A DNA stretch of 64,000 nt from Streptomyces albiflavescens (lineage in GTDB: Bacteria > Actinomycetota > Actinomycetes > Streptomycetales > Streptomycetaceae): NCBI RefSeq assembly GCF_014645835.1, contig NZ_BMMM01000005.1, positions 124,001 through 188,000 on the forward strand, in the 5' to 3' direction. The position numbers and the translations under genes were made by a program. Within the stretch, counting starts at the first letter, position 1. Every line of letters begins with the position of its first letter. The notes beneath the pieces are model-generated. The model ran no database searches. It was given only the letters and a program-made list of their open reading frames with translations, and was not told the DNA's origin. This document shows positions 26,718 to 35,945 of the stretch, piece after piece.

Positions 26718-26915
26718 GGGGTTTCTGATGGATCTCCGCGGCGTCGCGACGCCCGGCACGCACTCTCGCCGCACCGGACAAAAGCCCTAGTAGCTCCTCC
26801 CCCACGCTCGGCTTCGCTCGCGCGGGGGGACCCCCATCGAGGACTTCCGCCCGGCACGCCGAGAGCACGCACCGAACGCCGCTCCTTCTTCCACGGAGAT
26901 CCATCAGAAACCCCC
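26717..26915. mobile_element. 199-bp MITE with 22-bp terminal inverted repeats flanked by TA
   Basis: Perfect inverted repeats run from 26717 and to 26915; they begin GGGGGTTTCTGATGGATC and are 22 bp long, 24 bp when the flanking TA/TA is included. No transposase gene is inside. The interior holds a hairpin (CTCCCCC ... GGGGGGA, about 26797-26829). A TA duplication on each side is the mark of IS630/Tc1-mariner-type transposition. The element sits exactly between two convergent stop codons. Confidence 0.75.
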
Positions 26916-28318
26916 TAGCGGCGAAGATCCGCGCAGTGGCGCCTGAGGGACTCGAACACCCGGTCCGTGTCGGCCTCGGACGTACGCCAGTTGCTGAAGG
27001 CCGCCCGCAGCGCGTGCGTCCCGGCGTAGAACGTCGGCGTCACGAAGGCCTCGCCCGAGGCGGCGACCGCGTGGGCCAGCGCGTGCACCCGCTCCTCGCT
27101 CGGCTCGTCGGCGAGGGTGAAGCAGACGACGTTGAGCCGGACGGGCGCCAGGAGCCGCAGCCCGGGAACCTCCTGCGCGATCCGCTCGCCCAGCCGCCGG
27201 GCGAGCGCCACGTTCCGCTCGACGATCTCGCGATGCCCCTCGCGCCCGTACGCCGTGAGTGAGAACCAGGCCGGGAGCGCGCGCAGCCGACGGGAGTTCT
27301 CCGGAGTGAGGTGCAGGAAGTCGGGGTCGCCGCCGGGCAGTCCCAGATACGGCGACGCGTTGTGGAAGACCTGGACCTGGAGGTCCTGGCGGCGGGTGAA
27401 CTGGACGGCCGCGTCGTAGGGGACGTTCAGCCACTTGTGCAGGTCGACACAGACGGAGTCGGCCGCGTCCAGGCCCTCGACGAGATGCGCGTACGACGGT
27501 GACAGCGCGGCGAAGCCGCCGAACGCGGCGTCCACGTGCAACCAGAAGTCGTACCGTTCCCGGAGTGCGGCGATGGCCCGCAGATCGTCGAAGTCGACGG
27601 TGTTCACGGTCCCGGCGTTCGCCACGACCACGGCCGGATGCCCGTCGAGCGCGTCGAGGGCGGCGGCGAGCCGCTCGACGTCGACGGCCTCCCGGTTCCC
27701 GGACAGCACCGGTACCGGACGCAGCCGGTCCCGCCCGATGCCGAGCACGGACAGCGCCTTGGCGACGCTGGAGTGCGGGCTGCCGGACAGCACGTCGACC
27801 GGACCGAGCGCGCCGGCCCCCTGCCGCGAAACCGACACACCCCGGCGCTCGCCGAGCCACTCCCGCGCGATGGCCAGACCCACCGTGTTGGAGACGGTCG
27901 CCCCGCTCACGAACGCACCACTGTGCGCCTCGCTCAGCCCGAACAGCTCGCGCAGCCAGCCCAGCGTCTCGCGTTCCAGGGCGGTCGCGGACGAGCCGCC
28001 GCTGCCCGACACGTTCTGGTCGTACACGCTGGTCAGCCAGTCTCCGGTGAGCGAGGCGGGCGTCGCACCGCCGGTGACGAAGCCGAGGTAGCGCGGACCC
28101 GCGGAGCCGGAGAAACCCGGCGCCCAGCGCTCGGCGAACCGCGCCAGCGCACCCTCGGCGCCCGCTCCCTCGGCGGGAACGTGCCCCGGGGCGGGCGCCT
28201 TGTCGAGGTGGGCGACGGGACGGTCGTCGAGACCGTTCATCTCCCGGGCGGCGAAATCGCGGGCGGACTGCAGGAGTTCGGGGAGCCGGTGGAGGTCGTC
28301 GGCGAGGGTGGGGTGCAT
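26915..28318 (-). CDS. PLP-dependent group II decarboxylase
   Basis: 467 aa from ATG 28318. The lysine that binds PLP is in VDLHKWLNVPYD, the aspartate in HVDAAFGG, and the cofactor phosphate region in SGATVSNTVGLA. This is the aromatic amino acid/glutamate/diaminobutyrate decarboxylase fold. The substrate is not decided by the sequence. The divergent MocR regulator, which also carries a PLP domain, is the likely controller. Its stop TAG overlaps the MITE end. Confidence 0.9.
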   Translation of the reverse strand: MHPTLADDLHRLPELLQSARDFAAREMNGLDDRPVAHLDKAPAPGHVPAEGAGAEGALARFAERWAPGFSGSAGPRYLGFVTGGATPASLTGDWLTSVYDQNVSGSGGSSATALERETLGWLRELFGLSEAHSGAFVSGATVSNTVGLAIAREWLGERRGVSVSRQGAGALGPVDVLSGSPHSSVAKALSVLGIGRDRLRPVPVLSGNREAVDVERLAAALDALDGHPAVVVANAGTVNTVDFDDLRAIAALRERYDFWLHVDAAFGGFAALSPSYAHLVEGLDAADSVCVDLHKWLNVPYDAAVQFTRRQDLQVQVFHNASPYLGLPGGDPDFLHLTPENSRRLRALPAWFSLTAYGREGHREIVERNVALARRLGERIAQEVPGLRLLAPVRLNVVCFTLADEPSEERVHALAHAVAASGEAFVTPTFYAGTHALRAAFSNWRTSEADTDRVFESLRRHCADLRR

Positions 28319-28352
28319 GGCGGCAGCGTAGGCGGGCGGCGGACCGAAATCC

Positions 28353-28378
28353 TGGTCCAGTTGAGGGAAACTGGACCA
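28353..28378. promoter_or_regulatory. Inverted repeat TGGTCCAG-N10-CTGGACCA in the decarboxylase/MocR promoter
   Basis: A perfect 8-bp inverted repeat with a 10-bp spacer lies between the divergent starts (60 bp apart). Its right arm ends directly before the MocR ATG. Such repeats in MocR intergenic regions usually bind the MocR dimer. The position implies a leaderless or very short MocR mRNA. Confidence 0.6.
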
Positions 28379-29755
28379 ATGCAGAGGGGATTCGCCGTGG
28401 CGCTCGGCACCTGGCGCACGCAAGAGGGCCCGCTCGCGCGGTCGCTGTCCGCCGCCGTACGCGAGGCGGTGGTCGACGGCCGTCTCCCCGCCGGCACCCG
28501 GCTGCCCTCCGAGCGGGAACTCGCCCGCACCCTCGACCTCAGCCGCGGCACCGTCGTCACCGCGCTCACCTTGCTGCGGGACGAAGGCTGGCTGCACACC
28601 CGGCACGGCAGCGGCAGTGTCGTAAGGCTTCCCGAGCGCCTCACCGAGCGCACCACACCGTGGTCACTGGACCGGGGCGGCACGGGCGACGCGGACCTCG
28701 ACCTGACCCTCGCGGTCACGGCAGCGCCCCACGAGGCGTATCTGGCCGCACTGGGCCGGGCGGTCGAGCGCAGCGCCGCCCTGCTGGTCGACTCGGGGGT
28801 GGCGACGCCGGGGTTGCCCCGACTGCGCGCGCTCCTCGCCGAGCGGTACACGCGCTCGGGCCTGGCCACCCGCCCCGAGCAGATCCTGGTCACCTCGGGC
28901 GCGCAGGCCGCGCTGACGCTGCTCCTCGACCATCTGCACACCGATCGCAGGGCGCCGGTGGTGGTGGAGAGCCCGACCTATCCGGGGGCTCTCGCCATCC
29001 TGCGACGGCGCCGGGCCCGTCTGCTGCCCGTGCCGGTGACGGCCGCGGACGGCTGGGACATGGAGCGGCTCACCCAGGTCGTCCGAGGACAGGGGCCCCA
29101 CCTCGCCTACCTCGTCCCCGACTTCCACAACCCCACCGGTGCGCATATGGCCGCCGCGACCCGGGGCGCGGTCGCCGCGCTCGCCGAACGCCATGCGCTG
29201 ACCGTCGTCGTCGACGAGACCATGCGCGACCTGGACCTGCGGACGCCGCCGCGACCGGAGCCCCACCTCGGTGGAGCACGAGTGATCCAGATCGGCTCGG
29301 CGAGCAAGGTGCTGTGGAGTGGGCTCCGGGTCGGCTGGATCCGGGCGGGCGCGGATCTCGTACGCGAGCTGGTGCGCAATCCGCTGCAGGCGCAGTTGTC
29401 CCCGCCGCCGCTGGAGCAGCTGATCGCCGCCGAGCTGTTCGGAGACGGCCTGGACGAGGTTCTCGCCGACCGCCGGACCCGCCTGCGTGCTCAGCGCGAC
29501 CACCTGGCCGGACTACTCGAGGCGACGCAGGCCGGATGGAGGTTCACGGTGCCGAACGGCGGGCTGTCCATCTGGCTGCACCTCGGCCCGGCCACGACGG
29601 CGACAGAGCTGGTGGCGCGCGCCGCGGTTCGGGGTCTCGCGGTGTCGCCCGGTCCGCTGTTCGCCGCCGACCGCGCGACCCTGGCCCACCATCTGCGTCT
29701 GCCGTTCACGGCCACGCCGGACGTGCTCACGCGGGCGGTGGCGCTGCTGCGGTAG
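28379..29755 (+). CDS. MocR-type regulator (GntR HTH fused to aminotransferase-like domain)
   Basis: 458 aa. The N-terminal GntR winged helix reads LPAGTRLPSERELARTLDLS followed by RGTVVTALTLLRDEGWL. The C-terminal ~350 residues are a fold type I aminotransferase domain, with the PLP lysine in IGSASKVLWSGLRVGW. MocR proteins sense PLP or amino-compound ligands and control neighbouring genes. ATG 28379 has no SD and abuts the inverted repeat. Confidence 0.93.
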   Translation: MQRGFAVALGTWRTQEGPLARSLSAAVREAVVDGRLPAGTRLPSERELARTLDLSRGTVVTALTLLRDEGWLHTRHGSGSVVRLPERLTERTTPWSLDRGGTGDADLDLTLAVTAAPHEAYLAALGRAVERSAALLVDSGVATPGLPRLRALLAERYTRSGLATRPEQILVTSGAQAALTLLLDHLHTDRRAPVVVESPTYPGALAILRRRRARLLPVPVTAADGWDMERLTQVVRGQGPHLAYLVPDFHNPTGAHMAAATRGAVAALAERHALTVVVDETMRDLDLRTPPRPEPHLGGARVIQIGSASKVLWSGLRVGWIRAGADLVRELVRNPLQAQLSPPPLEQLIAAELFGDGLDEVLADRRTRLRAQRDHLAGLLEATQAGWRFTVPNGGLSIWLHLGPATTATELVARAAVRGLAVSPGPLFAADRATLAHHLRLPFTATPDVLTRAVALLR

Positions 29756-30131
29756 TCGCCCGGAGTGGTCTCGGCGGGCCTGGCTGCAGGGGGTTGGCGT
29801 GGACGTCTGTCGGGCGGGCGGGTGACGGTGGAGAGCGTGGGGAGCGAAGATCACGATCCTCAGGGGCCGCTTTCCGAACGTGATGCTTTGGTTCGGGGTG
29901 GGTGGGCATGAACTCTGGTTGACGGCGGGGGAGACGGGGTGGTTCGTCCGCTCGTCTCGCTCCTCGGCGTCGACTGCTGCGGGCGCGGCGACCACAAGCT
30001 CGTCGCGCACTACGAGAACAGCGCGTTCACGGCGGGGGAGACATACACGGTCGGGGACGACCGGTGGCCGGGGCAGGTGCCGGCCCGGCTGGTGTGGTCG
30101 GACACCCGCCGGGCCGGCGCAGAGTGCGCGG
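29756..30131. other. Intergenic region, no confident gene
   Basis: The plus frame around 29985-30120 encodes GDHKLVAHYENSAFTAGETY and PARLVWSDTR, which looks protein-like but was not matched to a family and has no convincing start. It may be a relic. Nothing else was seen. Confidence 0.4.
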
Positions 30132-31325
30132 TCAGCCCTCGGCCCGCAGGGTGCCGAGCAGGCCGTGAGCCTCGTCCTCGATGCCCGCGGCGAACCAGAC
30201 GGAGTCCTTGCCGCCGGACTGCTTCGTGCCGCTCTGCAGGCCCCAGAGGCCCTCGATCTCGATCGGGTCGCCGTTGCGGTCCTTCAGGGTTCCCTTGAGC
30301 TTGCCGGTCTTCTTGTCGAAGACGTTGATGCGGCCGTCGCCGAAGTTGCCGACGAGCAGGTCACCGGCGAACTTCCCGAAGCCCTTGGGGGCGACTTCGA
30401 GGCCCCAGGGGGAGTTGAGCACATGCCCGTTCTTCGGGTCGGTGCCGCTCGCGAAGCGCTGCAGCAGTTTCCCTTCCGTGCTGTACACGTCGATGAAGCC
30501 GTGCCCGGCTCCCGGGACGTCGTCTTCCTTGTCTGCGTCCTGGAGGGCGTAGGTCACGAAGACCTTGGAACCGATCGTCTTGACATCGAACGGTGCGTAG
30601 CCGTCGGGGAGGTTCGGGTCCTCGAACCGGCTGTCGGTCGGCGGTACGGGGTTGAAGTCCTTGTCGAAGACGTCGATGCGCGCGTCACTGAAGTTCGCGA
30701 CGAGGATTCGCGACTCGTCGCACTTCTCGTCCTCGCCGTCTTTCCCGTGCTCCCCGTACTCCTTGTCGTCCTTGCCGCGTACCAGCGCCAGGCCCTTGAA
30801 GATGGCGTCCTCGTGCGCGACCGTGTCGACGCCCGTCCCGGTGATGTCCGGGTTCCATGCGAAGAGGTCGCCGTGCTCCCCCGCGAAGAGGAACTTGGCG
30901 GCGGCCGTGGAGCCTTTGGGCCCGATCTGGAAGTCGTCGGTGTCGTTGCGTACCACCCCGGTCGGGGCGCCCCCCTCCGGGAAGTCCACCACCAGGGGCA
31001 CGATGCTGACCGGCTGCCCGTCCACGGCTCCGGTGTAGCTCGTGGACTTGTCGGAGCCGTTGTCCGAGACCCGGACCTCTCCGGTCTTCGTGAGCGCCAG
31101 GCCCCAGGGGTTGACCAGGTTCGTGTCCTGCACCTCCGCTCTGCCCGCGAGGTCGGAGACGAGGTCCCTCTCCAGGAAGCCGTGGTCCGTCGTGCGTGGG
31201 GCGGCCTCCCCCGGCCCGGGCGGCGCCGCGGCGGCGAGGGTGCCGACGGTGCCCAGGGTCAGTGCGGCAGCCAGCAGCCGTTTACTGAAGGGGCGGGATC
31301 GACGGACCGATACCTGCTGTGCCAT
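30132..31325 (-). CDS. Secreted TIGR03118-family beta-propeller protein
   Basis: 397 aa from ATG 31325 with SD GAGGAG. A signal peptide ends near GEAAP. The mature protein starts with FLERDLVSDLAGRAEVQDTN followed by LVNPWGLA, the hallmark of the TIGR03118 family, and has repeats with NPDITG, IDVFDKDF, VYSTEG and INVFDKKTGKLKG. A charged insert (GKDDKEYGEHGKDGEDEKCD) could bind cations. Function is unknown. Confidence 0.85.
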   Translation of the reverse strand: MAQQVSVRRSRPFSKRLLAAALTLGTVGTLAAAAPPGPGEAAPRTTDHGFLERDLVSDLAGRAEVQDTNLVNPWGLALTKTGEVRVSDNGSDKSTSYTGAVDGQPVSIVPLVVDFPEGGAPTGVVRNDTDDFQIGPKGSTAAAKFLFAGEHGDLFAWNPDITGTGVDTVAHEDAIFKGLALVRGKDDKEYGEHGKDGEDEKCDESRILVANFSDARIDVFDKDFNPVPPTDSRFEDPNLPDGYAPFDVKTIGSKVFVTYALQDADKEDDVPGAGHGFIDVYSTEGKLLQRFASGTDPKNGHVLNSPWGLEVAPKGFGKFAGDLLVGNFGDGRINVFDKKTGKLKGTLKDRNGDPIEIEGLWGLQSGTKQSGGKDSVWFAAGIEDEAHGLLGTLRAEG

Positions 31326-31716
31326 GTACGTAACTCCTCTACCAGTGTGGGATAAACCGGTAGAGCTCATCAGATGCGACGTAAATCGTATGCGCCAGTC
31401 GACGTACGACGTCCGACGCACCGCCCCGCCGATCGGGCCTCGCCCAACTGGCCGCACACCGAGCCACGCGGGTCGGCTGGACGGACGCCGACCTCGTCAC
31501 ACCAATCCAGCTGGAGGTTGACGTTGTTCTCGTGTACCTCGATCGTGCCGGGCAGGACCGATTCCTCAAGACCCCAGGACAGAGGCGTCCAAAAGTGTCA
31601 CAAGGCTACGAGAAAAGTCACCGTTTGGTCGCAGCCCGATTCCCCCTACAACGCACGCCCCCCGACGTGGGTCTACCAGGCAGGCAACGCGAGACGCACG
31701 GAAGGGAAGGTCCGCC
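31326..31716. other. Intergenic region upstream of two divergent secreted-protein genes
   Basis: It holds the promoters of the TIGR03118 gene (left) and the L,D-transpeptidase gene (right). A plus frame near 31440-31570 (ATRVGWTDADLVTPIQLEVD, then FLKTP) looks protein-like without a start and may be a relic. ACGT-rich stretches around 31378-31415 (CGACGT, CGTAC) are present, but no clear operator was assigned. Confidence 0.4.
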
Positions 31717-32412
31717 ATGGGGGACATACGCAGACGAGGAGCCGTCGCGCTCGGGATCACCGGACTGGTCGCACCGCTGACCCTCGCGCTGGGCACGACG
31801 CCCGCGCAGGCCGCGAGCTGCACGACCCAGACCGGCCCGTATCAGAAGCAGGTGGAGAAGTTCCTCGGCCGGCCGGTCGACGGGCGGCAGTCCGCCGCCG
31901 ACTGCACGGCGATCCAGGCCTTCCAGACCAAGCACGGCATCACCCCGAACATCGGGTACGCGGGACCCGTCACCTGGGGCGTGATGGACCTCATGAACAA
32001 GCAGAAGGCCGTCGGCAACAACCCCAACAAGGACGGCAAGTGCCCGGTCAACAAGGGCCGCATCGCCTGCGTCAACCTGACGCTCCAGCTCAGCTGGATC
32101 CAGGACGGCAGCACCCTCGTCTACGGGCCGGTGCCGGTCCGCACGGGACGCGACGGATACGAGACCCGCACCGGCCTCAAGAAGATCTACTGGCGGGACA
32201 TCGACCACGTCTCGACCATCTACAACGTGCCGATGCCCTACAGCCAGTTCTTCGACGGCGGTCAGGCCTTCCACTCGGTCGGCCTCAGCATGTGGAACCC
32301 GCCCGGCTCGCACGGCTGCGTCAACATGACCACGACCACCGCGAAGAAGTACTGGTCGCTGTTGAAGACCGGCGACGACGTGTTCGTGTACGGCCGCAAG
32401 CCGGGCACCTGA
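31717..32412 (+). CDS. Secreted L,D-transpeptidase with peptidoglycan-binding domain
   Basis: 231 aa. A signal peptide ends at TPAQAA. Residues ~45-90 form a small PG_binding_1-like helix bundle (VDGRQSAADCTAIQAFQTKH). The C-terminal YkuD domain has FHSVG and the catalytic SHGCVNMT. It forms 3-3 crosslinks or otherwise edits cell-wall peptides outside the membrane. Four extra cysteines suggest disulfides. It stands alone with its own promoter region. Confidence 0.9.
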   Translation: MGDIRRRGAVALGITGLVAPLTLALGTTPAQAASCTTQTGPYQKQVEKFLGRPVDGRQSAADCTAIQAFQTKHGITPNIGYAGPVTWGVMDLMNKQKAVGNNPNKDGKCPVNKGRIACVNLTLQLSWIQDGSTLVYGPVPVRTGRDGYETRTGLKKIYWRDIDHVSTIYNVPMPYSQFFDGGQAFHSVGLSMWNPPGSHGCVNMTTTTAKKYWSLLKTGDDVFVYGRKPGT

Positions 32413-32442
32413 CGGCGCCCGGCTCCCCGATGGGCCGAAACG

Positions 32443-33645
32443 TTACGCCTCCGGAGCGTTCCCGAAGTCCGGTATGTCCAGCCTGACGCCGCCCTGCCGC
32501 GCCGACTCGTGCGCGACGATGCCCGGCAGGGTGTAGCGGGCCGCGACCCACGCGTTCACCGACGGCAGTGTCCGGGTGTTGACCGCGGTCACGAAGTCGT
32601 CCACCAGGAAGTGGTGGCTGCCCTCGTGCCCGTTGTGGAGCTGGTCGAACTCCCGCGGCAGACGCGCCCGGTCGTGCACGGGCGCCGATCCGGACGTGAA
32701 GGCGGCCCGCAGCGCGGGTGCGATGTGCTGGAGCGACGGGTCGTCGGGCGCCAGTGTCGGCTTGGGCTCCAGGAGCTCGGTGATGTCCTGCACCCCCTTC
32801 TTGTCCTGCCAGAAACTCACCGTCGCGAGTTGTTCCATGCTGGCGTCCGTACCGAAGAACCGGAATCGCGACTCCCGGATGTGCGAGGGATAGCCCACGC
32901 GGCGGAACTCGTTGGTACGGAACGAGCCGCCGCCCGCCACCTCGAACAGCGCGGTGGCATTGGAGAAGTCATTGCCGAACTGGCTGATCTCCTTGTCGAA
33001 CACGCCGTCCCCGCGCTCGTCGCGCACCCCGATCGCGGACACGCTCACCGCGTGCGTCTGCCACGCCCCGAGCACCCCGCCCACCGAGTGCGTCGGGTAA
33101 AGGAGCGGGGGATAGCTGGCGGTCGCCTTCCAGTTCTCGCCGCCGCTGTACTGGTACGCCTCGTAGAACCCCAGGTCCATGTCGTGCACATAGTCGCCCT
33201 CGGCGTAGAAGAGCCGTCCGAAGGCGCCCTCGGCGATCTGGTTGCGGGCATGGACCGTCGCCGGGTTGTACTGGCTGGTCTCACCCATCATGTACGTCAG
33301 CCCGGTCGCCCGTACGGCGTCGATGATCGCGGCGATTTCCTCCGTACTGATGGCCATGGGCACCGCCGAGTACACGTGCTTGCCGGCTCGGAGCCCCTGA
33401 AGAACCAGTGGCCCGTGCGTCCAGCGCTGGGTGAAGATCGCGACGGCATCCACCGCCGGCGACTCCAGCATCGCCTCGTACGAGGGGAAAGTGCCCGACA
33501 GCCCTTCGGCGGCCGCCATTTCGTCGGCCCGCCCGGGGAGCAGATCGGTGACGTAGACATCACCGACGCCGGGATGGGCGAGGAACAGCTTGGCGAACTG
33601 GCCGGAAAACTGCCCGGCGCCGACGATGCCGAGAGAGAACGTCAT
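32443..33645 (-). CDS. Gfo/Idh/MocA-family oxidoreductase
   Basis: 400 aa from ATG 33645. The N-terminal Rossmann motif is LGIVGAGQFSGQFAK; the substrate helix has AVPMAISTEE and the C-terminal domain is of the GFO_IDH_MocA type, with the sugar-site stretch EGDYVHDMDLGF. Such enzymes oxidise or reduce sugars and inositols with NAD(P). It is the last gene of the sugar ABC operon, so it likely acts on the imported sugar. Confidence 0.88.
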   Translation of the reverse strand: MTFSLGIVGAGQFSGQFAKLFLAHPGVGDVYVTDLLPGRADEMAAAEGLSGTFPSYEAMLESPAVDAVAIFTQRWTHGPLVLQGLRAGKHVYSAVPMAISTEEIAAIIDAVRATGLTYMMGETSQYNPATVHARNQIAEGAFGRLFYAEGDYVHDMDLGFYEAYQYSGGENWKATASYPPLLYPTHSVGGVLGAWQTHAVSVSAIGVRDERGDGVFDKEISQFGNDFSNATALFEVAGGGSFRTNEFRRVGYPSHIRESRFRFFGTDASMEQLATVSFWQDKKGVQDITELLEPKPTLAPDDPSLQHIAPALRAAFTSGSAPVHDRARLPREFDQLHNGHEGSHHFLVDDFVTAVNTRTLPSVNAWVAARYTLPGIVAHESARQGGVRLDIPDFGNAPEA

Positions 33646-33659
33646 GGAGACAGCATCCT

Positions 33660-35003
33660 TCACTGGTCGAGAATGAGATTGATCTGGCTGTTGGTCCTGC
33701 TCAGCCCGCTGACCGGCGCGTCATTGGCGAAGACGTCCTGCATCGCGGGATGCATCAGCGCGTATACGTCCGCTGCGTAGTTGGTGATCGGGTAGGAGAA
33801 GGTGGTGAAGTCCTTCTTGTCGGCGACCGGCCGGGTGAAGGCCCTGACGTCGATGCCCTTCTTCCTGTAGGCGGCGACGGCGGCCTTCGTGCCGTCGGGT
33901 GTCGCGGGGAAGACGATCGCGTAGGAGCCGACCGTCTTCTGGCACGCGTCCGAGGCCAGATACGCCACCCACTTCTTCGCGCCCTTCTTGTTGCGGGCGT
34001 TCTTGGTGACCGAGTCGGCGAGGCCGTTCATCATGGTCGCGCGTTTGCCGGTGGGGCCGACGGGGGTGAAGGCCGTGCCGACATCGAGGCCCTTGGCCCC
34101 GTAGTACGTGGAGATCATCCAGGCGCCGTCGAAGGCTGCCGCCGCCTTGCCCGAGGCAAGCTGGGCGTTGGCCGGGTTGGCGCCCTCGCTGTAGTCCGTG
34201 AAGGGCGCCAGATATCCCTTCTTCGCCAGGCCGAAGTACCACTGGACGACGGACTGGTAGGTCTTGCTGTCGTAGTGGTAAGTGGTCCCCCATCGCTTCT
34301 TGTCGGTGTAGGTCCAGCCGGCGGACCCCGTGAAGGGGCTCCACTGGGTCTGGCCGTCACCGTCGCCCGCGCCGCCGGTGGCCAGCCCGTACACCTTGAC
34401 GTGGTGCTTGTCGAAGCCGGGTTCGTCGCCGCGCTTGCCGTTCTGGTCGATGGTGAGATGCGCGATGGCCTTCTCGAAGGTGCCGCCGTCCCTCGGGTTC
34501 CAGGAGAGGCTGTTGAGTTTCTCGGCCGAGATCCCAGCGGTCTTGGCCATCTTCTGGTTGTAGAAGAGGGCGACGGTGTCCCAGTCCTTCGGGGCGCCGT
34601 AGCGGTGGCCGTCCTGGCCGGTCCAGTTGGCGGCGAGCCCCGACTGGTAGGCGGAGTCCTGGATGCCCAGGCCGTCCAGGGGCTCCAGCACCTTGAGGTC
34701 GGCGAACTGGCCGAACTTCTGGATGTGGTCGGTGAACACGTCCGGCTGGGTGCCGGCGATGAAGCTCGCGGTGAGCTTGGTCCAGTAGTCGTTCCAGCCC
34801 AGCTGGGTGATCTTGACGTGCAGACCCGGATTCTCCTTCTCGAAGCCCTTCGCGCATGCCTGGTAGGCGGGCAGTTGGTTGGCGTCCCACAGCCAGTACG
34901 TCACCGTGTTCGCGGACGAACCCGCCGAGCCGCCCTTCGCGCAGCCGGTCACCAGGGACAGCGCCAGTGCTCCGGTCAGCGCCACGACCGTACGAAATCG
35001 CAT
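33660..35003 (-). CDS. Sugar ABC transporter substrate-binding lipoprotein
   Basis: 447 aa with lipobox LVTGC (Cys ~21), so it is lipid-anchored outside the membrane. The family 1 binding protein pattern includes GFEKENPGLHVKITQLGWND, TQPDVFTDH and AAAAFDGAWM. It is the first-bound partner of the two permeases that lie upstream in the operon. No ATPase gene is present, as usual when a shared MsiK-type ATPase serves several sugar systems in Streptomyces. Confidence 0.93.
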   Translation of the reverse strand: MRFRTVVALTGALALSLVTGCAKGGSAGSSANTVTYWLWDANQLPAYQACAKGFEKENPGLHVKITQLGWNDYWTKLTASFIAGTQPDVFTDHIQKFGQFADLKVLEPLDGLGIQDSAYQSGLAANWTGQDGHRYGAPKDWDTVALFYNQKMAKTAGISAEKLNSLSWNPRDGGTFEKAIAHLTIDQNGKRGDEPGFDKHHVKVYGLATGGAGDGDGQTQWSPFTGSAGWTYTDKKRWGTTYHYDSKTYQSVVQWYFGLAKKGYLAPFTDYSEGANPANAQLASGKAAAAFDGAWMISTYYGAKGLDVGTAFTPVGPTGKRATMMNGLADSVTKNARNKKGAKKWVAYLASDACQKTVGSYAIVFPATPDGTKAAVAAYRKKGIDVRAFTRPVADKKDFTTFSYPITNYAADVYALMHPAMQDVFANDAPVSGLSRTNSQINLILDQ

Positions 35004-35013
35004 GTCAGTCTCC

Positions 35014-35931
35014 TCACTTGATCCCGGTGAAGCCGATGGAGCCGACGATGCGCCGCGCGAAGAGTCCGAAGAGGACGAGCATCGGGAGTGCCGCGATGAG
35101 CGTCGCCGCCATCAGGCCCGACCAGTCGGTGCCGGTCTGGGGGGTCTGCGCCCGGAAGACGGCCAGCGCCACGGTGAGTACGCGCGAGCTGTCGCTGTAC
35201 GACACCATCAGCGGCCAGAAGTAGTCGTTCCAGGAGGTGATGTACGTCAGGACGGCCAGGGTGAGAACCGGCGTGGACGCCATCGGCAGCAGCACCCGGA
35301 AGAAGATCCGGACCTTCCCGGCGCCGTCGAGCAGGGCCGCCTCCTCGACCTCGCGGGGCACGTTCATGAAGAACTGCCGCAGGAAGAACACCGCGAAGGG
35401 CGTCATGAACATCGTCGGCAGGGCGATCCCCAACAGGGTGTCCACCAGGCCGAGTTGCTTGATCAGCACGAAGTTCGGCAGCAGCGTGAAGATCGCCGGC
35501 ACCATCAGTCCGGCCAGGAACAGCCCGAACATCTTGTCCCGGCCGCGCCACCTCAGTCGCGCGAAGGCGTACGCGGCCATCGAGGAGAAGAAGATTTGGC
35601 AGACGGTGATCAGCGTCGAAACGATCACCGAGTTGAGCAGATAGCGCCAGAACGCAAGGCCCCCGCCCGAACCGCCCTGCGCGATCGCCTCCTTGGTGGA
35701 CTGCAGGCCCAGGGCCCGTGCGAAGCCGCCGCCGGTGAAGTCCACGGGCAGGGGATTGCCGGGGTCGGCGGCGAGTGCCGCGTTGGAGGAGAACGCGGTG
35801 CGCAGGATCCAGTAGAAGGGCAGCAGGGTGATCAGCACGATCGCGGCCATGATCGTCCAGGCCGCGGCCCGCCCGAGCGACGGCCTGCGCCGGATCGGTC
35901 GTACATGTGTCGTCGTTGTCACGGCAGACAT
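35014..35931 (-). CDS. Sugar ABC transporter permease (MalG type)
   Basis: 305 aa, six membrane helices; the EAA loop reads EVEEAALLDGAGKVRIFFRV followed by LLPMASTP. An extra periplasmic loop after the first helix is long (about 50 residues). It is encoded 14 bp after the partner permease and 10 bp before the binding protein. Confidence 0.93.
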   Translation of the reverse strand: MSAVTTTTHVRPIRRRPSLGRAAAWTIMAAIVLITLLPFYWILRTAFSSNAALAADPGNPLPVDFTGGGFARALGLQSTKEAIAQGGSGGGLAFWRYLLNSVIVSTLITVCQIFFSSMAAYAFARLRWRGRDKMFGLFLAGLMVPAIFTLLPNFVLIKQLGLVDTLLGIALPTMFMTPFAVFFLRQFFMNVPREVEEAALLDGAGKVRIFFRVLLPMASTPVLTLAVLTYITSWNDYFWPLMVSYSDSSRVLTVALAVFRAQTPQTGTDWSGLMAATLIAALPMLVLFGLFARRIVGSIGFTGIK

Positions 35932-35945
35932 GGGGCTCCTCCCGC

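Noticed and set aside
29939..30298. Possible 119-aa gene on the plus strand
   Set aside because: Its end overlaps the TIGR03118 gene antisense, there is no clear SD and no recognised family. It is mentioned as a possible relic only.
31532..31780. Small ORF upstream of the L,D-transpeptidase
   Set aside because: It overlaps the transpeptidase signal peptide in another frame and shows no conserved features.
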